Source of the DNA: Candidatus Aquicultor primus
Lineage (GTDB): Bacteria > Actinomycetota > Aquicultoria > Aquicultorales > Aquicultoraceae
Reading direction: 5' to 3'
NCBI GenBank assembly: GCA_001767575.1
Contig: MELI01000024.1
Coordinates: 45,861-51,486 of the forward strand
Length of the DNA: 5,626 nucleotides
Below, piece after piece: positions 1 through 4,599 of the stretch (positions are counted from its first letter, which is position 1; every line of letters begins with the position of its first letter). The notes under the pieces are model-generated. The model did not search any database and was not told the DNA's origin. It worked only from the letters and a program-made list of their open reading frames with translations. Position numbers and translations under genes: made by a program.

Positions 1-72
1 CCGCAAGGCTCCCCGACACGGGAGCAACGAGATGGACGTAGCGCGGCACGCACATCCATGAGAAACGATTAA
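1..72 (+). other. Possible 3' end of an upstream gene, frame undecided
   Basis: Two plus-strand frames are open from the window edge. One stops at TGA 59-61 (19 codons in view, with more G/C in third positions) and the other at TAA 70-72 (23 codons). The first stops exactly where the following inverted repeat starts, which is the tidier arrangement for a gene followed by a terminator. Both tails are rich in Arg, Ala and His and neither matches a family I recognise. The minus strand is also open here, with an ATG at 59-57, so a divergent gene is not excluded. The stretch is too short to assign a product. Confidence 0.25.
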
Positions 73-88
73 AGCAATTGCGCGCAAT

Positions 89-126
89 ATAAGGGCTCGC
101 TTGGCCAGCGAGCCCTTATCGTTTCT
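89..126 (+). terminator. Strong hairpin, probable intrinsic terminator
   Basis: Positions 91-101 and 107-117 are perfect inverted complements (11 bp, extendable to 13 bp at 89-119) around a 5-nt loop, TGGCC. The tract after the stem, ATCGTTTCTG, is only moderately T-rich, so as an intrinsic terminator it is imperfect. It lies between a possible upstream gene end and the promoter of the cyclase gene, which is where a terminator is expected. A second inverted repeat (61-69 with 118-126) encloses it, so it may instead be part of a larger structured RNA or a small element. Confidence 0.55.
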
Positions 127-142
127 GCGAAACCCTCCCCTA

Positions 143-151
143 TGTTATAAT
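143..151 (+). promoter_or_regulatory. Extended -10 promoter of the diguanylate cyclase gene
   Basis: TGTTATAAT contains a perfect TATAAT (146-151) preceded by the TGn extended -10 motif. The -35 position (about 123-128, TTCTGC) is poor, as is often tolerated with an extended -10. The predicted start near 158 leaves a leader of about 75 nt before the ATG at 233. That leader shows only 4-bp stems (for example GGTT/AACC at 201-214), and I recognise no riboswitch in it. The promoter lies just downstream of the hairpin, so this gene appears to be transcribed independently of whatever lies upstream. Confidence 0.65.
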
Positions 152-232
152 AGCTAAAGCTTCAAATCGCCATGACGATATTTTCGTAAGAGGGCTTTTA
201 GGTTCCGTCAAACCAATTGGGGGTAGCAAGCC

Positions 233-1591
233 ATGAGCAACAACGACACCATAAACATCGCAATAATCGGCGCCGGCAATGAAGGTTTCTATCTCGTATC
301 CGCGCTTAGCGAGTGCCAAACCGCGAACGTTGTAGCCTTCTGTGGGCGAGGCGGCGACCCGCTCAACACCGCGCTCGTATCCGAGCTAAACATCCCCGTC
401 TTCGAAAAACTTGAGGAACTGCCATCTATCGGCGATGTCGATATCATAATCGACGCAGGCGATAACGACGCAGCACTACCGGACGGACTGGAAGCGCTCG
501 GTGATGTCGAGCTTCTCCGGGGTCGAGGCGCCGACATCCTGCGAGCCTTGGCCAAGAAGAGCCAAGGCCACCATGAGAGCATGGGCAGCATCTTCGCGTC
601 GGCGGTCGAGCTTGCCGCGAAAAAAGAGAGCAAGAGCATTTATCGCGCCATCGTTGAGGGCGCAGTTGAGCTTACCGGGTGCGCGACAGGAAGCCTCCTC
701 ATTTTCGACGAGCGAAGCGAAGTTTGCCGGCTCGCGGACGCCGTAGGCTACGCCAAAGACCTCGAAGACTATTCAAGCTGGGAGATCGAGCCGGGCGGAA
801 TAACCGAGCTCCTGCTCGATAAGGATAGCCCGCTATATATCGCAGACGCTACCCAAGAGCCGCTCTTTGACAATCCCGTCATGAACGAAGGAACGATGTC
901 GGTCGTCGCCACCGCGCTCCGCGAGGGCGAGACGGTTATCGGCCTCCTGTTCGTCGGTGATTTTGTAAACCGCGCGTTTTCGGATAGTGAGCTCCGGGTG
1001 TTCTACGCGTACGCCGCGCAAGCCGCGATGGCCCTGCAGAAAGCGCTCCTGCTCGAGAAAAACGAGGAGCTGACGACGACCGATGCACTCACCGGGCTCA
1101 ACAACAGCCGACACTTCTTTGAGCTACTCGACTCGGAGATCAGACGAGCCAAGCGCTACGGCGGCTACTTCTCAGTTCTCATGATGGACATGGACAACCT
1201 CGCGCTCATCAACGATGCCATGGGACACACTAAAGGCGATTGGGCCATCCAGCGGGTTGCCGAGATAATCAATTCCTGCTCACGCCTGACCGACTACAAG
1301 GCCCGCTATGGGGGTGACGAGTTTGCGCTCGTCTTGCCGAGCACCAGCTGCCGGCAGGCTTCGGTCCTTGCAAACCGTATCAGAAGACAGGTTAACGATG
1401 TCTTTGTCTCGGGCAACCAAGACGAGATGCGCCTCTCGATAAGTGTTGGTATCGCGGAATTCCCCTGTCTGGGAACTGACGCCGACAGCCTGGTAGCGGC
1501 TGTAAACACAGCGCTGACGGTGTGCAAGCAGCGGGGTCGCAACCTCGTCTGCTGTTACGAAGATTCGGGTGAGCCGGCAAGCATGCCCTAA
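233..1591 (+). CDS. Diguanylate cyclase: Rossmann-like, GAF and GGDEF domains
   Basis: Predicted cytosolic enzyme making cyclic di-GMP from two GTP. Residues about 6-105 look like an NAD(P)-binding Rossmann fold: a beta strand, then GAGNEG at 13-18 (GxGxxG), then alternating strands including VDIIIDAGD at 69-77. Residues about 133-272 fit a GAF sensor domain. Residues about 280-440 are a GGDEF domain with the intact signature GGDEF (360-364), an inhibitory-site RxxD (RLTD 351-354) at the usual five-residue spacing, IND at 326-328, D336, and K432/R436 for phosphate contacts. The FK normally found in the DxDxFKxIND motif is replaced by LA (323-324). No membrane segment or signal peptide is seen. 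GGGGGT at 219-224 is a plausible ribosome site 8 nt before the ATG. The gene appears monocistronic, and its stop overlaps the convergent ligase gene. Cyclase assignment is firm; ligand and activity are inference. Confidence 0.92.
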   Translation: MSNNDTINIAIIGAGNEGFYLVSALSECQTANVVAFCGRGGDPLNTALVSELNIPVFEKLEELPSIGDVDIIIDAGDNDAALPDGLEALGDVELLRGRGADILRALAKKSQGHHESMGSIFASAVELAAKKESKSIYRAIVEGAVELTGCATGSLLIFDERSEVCRLADAVGYAKDLEDYSSWEIEPGGITELLLDKDSPLYIADATQEPLFDNPVMNEGTMSVVATALREGETVIGLLFVGDFVNRAFSDSELRVFYAYAAQAAMALQKALLLEKNEELTTTDALTGLNNSRHFFELLDSEIRRAKRYGGYFSVLMMDMDNLALINDAMGHTKGDWAIQRVAEIINSCSRLTDYKARYGGDEFALVLPSTSCRQASVLANRIRRQVNDVFVSGNQDEMRLSISVGIAEFPCLGTDADSLVAAVNTALTVCKQRGRNLVCCYEDSGEPASMP

Positions 1592-3588
1592 CGCCCCTCG
1601 GTGCGCTCTAAGAAACCCGGCTGTATCTTCTCAATAATCTTTAGGTACTCCGTGACTTGCTCGCTATCATCGAGCCGCCGCGCTTCCGCGAGTAAGACAT
1701 AATATGCCTGAACATCCTGTTGACCTTCGCCGACCATCTCACGCGCTTTTGCGAGCGCCTTCTCGTTGTCGCCTCTTAACACAGCGACCTCTAGCAGCTT
1801 ACTATCTATAAAGTTAAGCTGCGGCCAAAGCTTCTCGGTCATCTCAAAGTAATCCTGAGCTCTAGCCAACGATAACGGGTTCTCCTTGAAGCGGTAGCTG
1901 AGAAGGCTTGCCTCTCCCGCATAGTATGCCAACTCAAAGTCACGCTCGTTAAACGCAAGCCCCTGCTCGGCGATGAGCGCTGCGCGTTGAGCGAAGACGT
2001 CGTTTCCGGCGTAAACAGCGTAATCCAGATAGAACTCAGCAGCTATCTTCGAGTAAGCCGTCTGGTAGGGGTAGAGCCTCAGGGCGCTCTCGATATCGGG
2101 GGCCGCCATCTCGGGAGCGACCATCTTGAAGGATTCCCAGGCCGCTTGCTGGCCTTTGTAAATACGCAGGTCGGCCGCGACAGGCAAAAACGACGCCAAA
2201 GCAAGCGCCGCACACACGGCGCCGACAGCGTAGGCACTCGCAGGCGACCTGAGCCATGCCGGCAGCTTGACTTTCGTCGCCCGGCTTTGACCGGACAGGT
2301 TCATGGCGACGGCCAAGAACATCCAGATGAGAGGCGTCATAAAGACCGCCGGAATCCCGGTTTGCGCCTGAGCGAAATAGCCGGTGAGCGCTGCAAAGAG
2401 AGCGGCGGCATAAGGTGTTGCGCGCCTGCCGCGATATAAGCTCAGCGCAACCGCTATTATCATCCACAAGAAGAAGAGGAGTCCGAGCAAGCCGGAGTCG
2501 ACCGCTGTTTGCAGAAAATCATTATGCGTACGGTCTGTGACCGCGCTCGGTGCGATTTTCGAGTGCCGCTCGGTCTTAAACAGCGGAAACCAGTAGCCCA
2601 TTTGCTCTAAGCCGAAACCGGTCAGCGGCCGGTCGGCGACCATAGAGAGCGACGCTTTCCAAATCTCGATGCGCGTAGAGACTGAACCTTCAGAGAAGGC
2701 GAAGGTGGAAACAAAGCGCTTCTCGAGATTGTCTGTTGGAAGAAGAGCGAAGAGTGCGATTAAGACGATCAAGATGCCCGCGATAATATATATTCCGCGT
2801 ATGCGTCTGCCCTGCTCGGCGCGGTCCCGTCGCTTTTTTTTCGCGCGTGGCGTAGAGGGCGGTCGCCCGAGCACGAAGAGTGCGACCATGCTTGCGACCA
2901 AGCCGACCCAAGCACCCCTAGACTCGGTCAGAAGAATATTGGCGAAGAGTGCGGGCATCAACAACCACGCAAGCGTGCGCCAGTTCGGCTGAGAGCTATT
3001 CCTGCCCAGGCCAAACAAGAGCGGCAGCATGACTACGAGATAGGTGCCGAGCAAAATCGGGTTGCCCAGACTCGACTGAACCCTGTTCTCAAAGAGAAGC
3101 ACTCCCGGGAAATCATACCCGGCGGCCTGTGCAAAGCCGTAGAGCACGACCGGAATCAGGCCGCCGGCAAGAATCTTAAGGAGCCGCTCGAGACTCTTCT
3201 CATCGCGAATAGTCTGAGCGGCAATAAAATAGACGACCGCAAACGAAAACAACGCGGGAAGACCCTCATAGCGCTTGTATTTGCCTACCAGGCCCAAGAG
3301 CGGCTGGTCGGAGATTAAAAGTGAAATGGTAACCGTCGCTACATAAAGAAGGACTATGGTGTCGAGCGGCGAGCGATAGATGGTGAACTTCTGTGCGGCC
3401 ACCGCGTATCGAAAATAGAGAAAGAGCAGGAGCAGCGTTGCGACTGAGAGAAAGGTCGCCTTGGGCAGAGCGTACACATCCGCCATAAGCGGGTACATGA
3501 CGAGCTGCAAAAGCATCAACGATGCCGCGAGAACAGCGACGAGCGGCGCGAACGTATTCTCTTCCTTTGTTCTTGGCTTCTTACCCAT
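1588..3588 (-). CDS. O-antigen ligase/polymerase family membrane protein with TPR-like C-terminus
   Basis: Predicted inner-membrane glycan ligase or polymerase of the WaaL/Wzy_C (O-antigen ligase-like) family, which transfers or joins undecaprenyl-linked glycans on the outer face. About 12-13 hydrophobic segments lie between residues 13 and 472. Family-type motifs are visible: KYKRYEGL (103-110), SLGNPILLGTYL (173-184), TESRGAW (221-227), and a large external loop (about 284-365) ending in the conserved THND with H355. Residues about 476-666 are soluble, helical and TPR-like, probably extracytoplasmic. Length is above the usual 400 or so residues of WaaL because of this tail. The ATG at 3588-3586 has GGGAG only 2 nt upstream, a poor spacing, but the next Met (residue 25) would cut into the first membrane segment. 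No glycosyltransferase genes are adjacent. Alternatives are a Wzy-type polymerase or a protein O-glycosylation ligase; sequence cannot separate these. Confidence 0.85.
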   Translation of the reverse strand: MGKKPRTKEENTFAPLVAVLAASLMLLQLVMYPLMADVYALPKATFLSVATLLLLFLYFRYAVAAQKFTIYRSPLDTIVLLYVATVTISLLISDQPLLGLVGKYKRYEGLPALFSFAVVYFIAAQTIRDEKSLERLLKILAGGLIPVVLYGFAQAAGYDFPGVLLFENRVQSSLGNPILLGTYLVVMLPLLFGLGRNSSQPNWRTLAWLLMPALFANILLTESRGAWVGLVASMVALFVLGRPPSTPRAKKKRRDRAEQGRRIRGIYIIAGILIVLIALFALLPTDNLEKRFVSTFAFSEGSVSTRIEIWKASLSMVADRPLTGFGLEQMGYWFPLFKTERHSKIAPSAVTDRTHNDFLQTAVDSGLLGLLFFLWMIIAVALSLYRGRRATPYAAALFAALTGYFAQAQTGIPAVFMTPLIWMFLAVAMNLSGQSRATKVKLPAWLRSPASAYAVGAVCAALALASFLPVAADLRIYKGQQAAWESFKMVAPEMAAPDIESALRLYPYQTAYSKIAAEFYLDYAVYAGNDVFAQRAALIAEQGLAFNERDFELAYYAGEASLLSYRFKENPLSLARAQDYFEMTEKLWPQLNFIDSKLLEVAVLRGDNEKALAKAREMVGEGQQDVQAYYVLLAEARRLDDSEQVTEYLKIIEKIQPGFLERTEGR

Positions 3589-3719
3589 TGCTCCCGCTGT
3601 CGCTCGAATATAATACCGGTAAAAACAAAGAGAGCGACACCTCGCCGAGTTGCTGTGCGAACCCGCCTCGCATGTGGCAGGCCTGCGCGGCTATAAAGCG
3701 TGCTTCCTCTGCTAGCTTA

Positions 3720-3748
3720 AGTATAAGCATTCCGCAGACCCAAATCAA
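3720..3748 (-). promoter_or_regulatory. Candidate promoter of the O-antigen ligase family gene
   Basis: On the minus strand, TTGATT (3748-3743) and TATACT (3725-3720) are separated by exactly 17 bp and match the sigma-70 consensus at 4/6 and 5/6 positions. Predicted start near 3713 gives a leader of about 125 nt containing a 10-bp palindrome, GCAGGCCTGC (3677-3686). A nearer -10-like TATTAT lies around 3616-3611 on the same strand but has no good -35 partner. This is a motif match only. Confidence 0.4.
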
Positions 3749-3796
3749 AAGCAATAGGTCGTGCTGCTATGGCGCTAAAATTGTTTTACAAAGTAG

Positions 3797-3826
3797 TTGA
3801 CATGACCACCGACTTTGTATTATTAT
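3797..3826 (+). promoter_or_regulatory. Sigma-70 promoter of fur
   Basis: A perfect -35 TTGACA (3797-3802) is followed by TATTAT at 3821-3826 (18-bp spacer) or the overlapping TATTAT at 3818-3823 (15-bp spacer); the first is preferred. Transcription should start around 3832-3835, inside the adjacent 19-bp dyad. The leader before the ATG at 3854 would then be only about 20 nt. Confidence 0.7.
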
Positions 3827-3843
3827 TGAGATACATTCTCAAT
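3825..3843 (+). promoter_or_regulatory. Fur-box-like operator overlapping the fur promoter
   Basis: ATTGAGATACATTCTCAAT is a dyad with perfect 7-bp arms (3825-3831 and 3837-3843) around TACAT. It differs at two central positions from the perfect dyad ATTGAGAATCATTCTCAAT, which closely resembles the classical 19-bp Fur box with GAGAATCATTCTC at its core. It starts within the -10 and covers the predicted transcription start, so bound repressor would block RNA polymerase. The gene immediately downstream encodes a Fur-family protein, supporting negative autoregulation. Site recognition is by comparison with known Fur boxes; binding is inference. Confidence 0.7.
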
Positions 3844-3847
3844 GGAG
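3844..3847 (+). promoter_or_regulatory. Shine-Dalgarno that fixes the fur start
   Basis: GGAG ends 6 nt before the ATG at 3854-3856, an ideal spacing. The in-frame ATG at 3842-3844 lies inside the operator dyad, only about 10 nt from the predicted transcript end, with no ribosome site. The site therefore selects 3854 over 3842. Confidence 0.75.
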
Positions 3848-3853
3848 CGTGTT

Positions 3854-4294
3854 ATGAGGCCTGAAACGCAGCAGTTTATGAAGTTCATAGAGACAAAGGG
3901 GCTGCTCTTTACGACCGAGCGTAAATCGGTAGCCGAGGAGGTCTTCTCGACCCACGACCACCTCGACGCCGAAGAAGTGCTCAAGAAACTGAAGAGTACC
4001 GGGAGCAAAGCATCCCGCGCAACGGTCTACCGCACCCTCGACCTTCTGGTCGAGAGCGGCCTGGTGGAAAAGATAGACCTCGGCGAGGGTCGCTCCGCAT
4101 ACGAGCACACGGCGGGCCATCCCCACCACGACCATCTCGTCTGCACGGCCTGCGGCGAGGTGCAGGAGTTCGAAGAGCCGCTCATCGAGCAGCTTCAAGA
4201 GTGGGCGTGTGAAAAAGCGGGCTTCAAGGCGATCGGGCACAGCCTGAACATCTATGGTTGGTGCGCCAAGTGTAAGCTTGCCGTTAAAGCATAG
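3854..4294 (+). CDS. fur: Fur-family ferric uptake repressor
   Basis: Metal-dependent DNA-binding repressor of 146 aa, a normal length for the family. Residues about 1-80 form the winged helix, with the recognition region around SKASRATVYRTLDLL (51-65). The dimerisation domain carries HPHHDH (89-94), CTAC (97-100), H129 in GHSLNIYG and CAKC (137-140). The two CxxC pairs fit the structural zinc site, and H34/H36, E84 and the HHDH cluster fit metal-sensing ligands. E105 in QEF is the residue where PerR has Asp, so the sequence favours an iron-type Fur over the peroxide sensor PerR. Zur or Nur cannot be fully excluded, but feoA and feoB follow directly. A 62-nt gap separates it from feoA. Probably autoregulated through the dyad at 3825-3843. 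The upstream ATG at 3842 would add four residues and is less likely. Confidence 0.9.
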   Translation: MRPETQQFMKFIETKGLLFTTERKSVAEEVFSTHDHLDAEEVLKKLKSTGSKASRATVYRTLDLLVESGLVEKIDLGEGRSAYEHTAGHPHHDHLVCTACGEVQEFEEPLIEQLQEWACEKAGFKAIGHSLNIYGWCAKCKLAVKA

Positions 4295-4304
4295 AGAAAT
4301 TTTT

Positions 4305-4337
4305 TTGATGAAAGATTGAGATGGAGTCACAATCTCA
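4305..4337 (+). promoter_or_regulatory. Candidate promoter and operator-like inverted repeat before feoA
   Basis: TTGATG (4305-4310) and CACAAT (4328-4333) are 17 bp apart, each matching the sigma-70 consensus at 4/6 positions. Within this span ATTGAGAT (4315-4322) is identical to the left eight bases of the fur operator (3825-3832), and ATCTCA (4332-4337) is the inverse of TGAGAT (4317-4322) across a 9-nt gap. An alternative pairing is AGATTG (4313-4318) with CAATCT (4330-4335). This could be a degenerate Fur site with wider spacing or an mRNA hairpin. The promoter is weak, so readthrough from fur is also likely. Confidence 0.35.
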
Positions 4338-4344
4338 GATAGAC

Positions 4345-4350
4345 AAGGAG
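4345..4350 (+). promoter_or_regulatory. Shine-Dalgarno that fixes the feoA start
   Basis: AAGGAG lies 6 nt before the ATG at 4357. The in-frame ATG at 4321, which would add 12 residues, has no comparable site and lies within the inverted repeat, so 4357 is the preferred start. Confidence 0.8.
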
Positions 4351-4356
4351 CGCACT

Positions 4357-4599
4357 ATGTGCCTGGATCAAATTAGAACCGGCGAAGAGGTAGTAATCAA
4401 AGAAATCCCTGATACGATGGCGAAGACGCAGTTCATCCGATTCGGTATCGGCGAAGGCAGCAGCGTCATATGTCACACCAAAATCCCCTTCGGGCCGGTG
4501 GTGTTAAGAAAGAACCGCCAAGAGATCGCGATTGGCCGCGAGTTGGCCAAAATAATCACGGTCGAAAGGAGCACGCATGTCCGAGGAAAAAACGCCTAA
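4357..4599 (+). CDS. feoA: FeoA ferrous iron transport accessory protein
   Basis: Small cytosolic SH3-like protein, 80 aa, the usual FeoA size, that supports iron import by FeoB. The family pattern is visible: LDQIRTGEEVVIKEI at the start, a central helix with FIRFGIGEGSSV (26-37, the family's LGL.pG.. position), the PFGPVV loop (44-49), EIAIGRELAKIITV (56-69). The usual Leu-Gly-Leu is here Phe-Gly-Ile and the usual Arg of the LR segment is Gly (IAIGRELA), both mild deviations. The last codons overlap the feoB start by 23 nt in another frame, indicating translational coupling. No FeoC is seen in the window. Confidence 0.9.
   Translation: MCLDQIRTGEEVVIKEIPDTMAKTQFIRFGIGEGSSVICHTKIPFGPVVLRKNRQEIAIGRELAKIITVERSTHVRGKNA
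4565..4571 (+). promoter_or_regulatory. Shine-Dalgarno of feoB inside feoA
   Basis: AAAGGAG ends 5 nt before the ATG at 4577 and lies within the feoA coding sequence. It strongly supports the 4577 start and hence the long FeoB N-terminal extension, since no other Met occurs before the G1 motif. Confidence 0.8.

Noticed and set aside
158..232. Leader of the cyclase gene as a c-di-GMP or other riboswitch
   Set aside because: Only about 75 nt with 4-bp stems and none of the conserved elements of the GEMM or other classes I know.
289..639. 116-codon minus-strand ORF inside the cyclase gene
   Set aside because: Low-complexity Ser/Pro/Ala translation typical of the reverse frame of a GC-rich gene; the plus-strand Rossmann domain explains the region.
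1987..2439. 150-codon plus-strand ORF inside the ligase gene
   Set aside because: Arg/Gly-rich shadow frame opposite a recognisable membrane protein; no ribosome site or family match.
3522..3800. 92-codon plus-strand ORF spanning the ligase start and the intergenic region
   Set aside because: Starts inside the ligase gene on the opposite strand, has no good ribosome site and no recognisable domain.
4276..4306. Run of seven T after fur as an intrinsic terminator
   Set aside because: Only a 4-bp stem (GCTT/AAGC, 4276-4279 with 4287-4290) lies upstream and it is about 10 nt from the T run, so termination here is unlikely.
3839..4330. 163-codon minus-strand ORF covering fur
   Set aside because: It is antisense to a clear Fur protein with all zinc motifs, its translation resembles no family, and it lacks a convincing start context.
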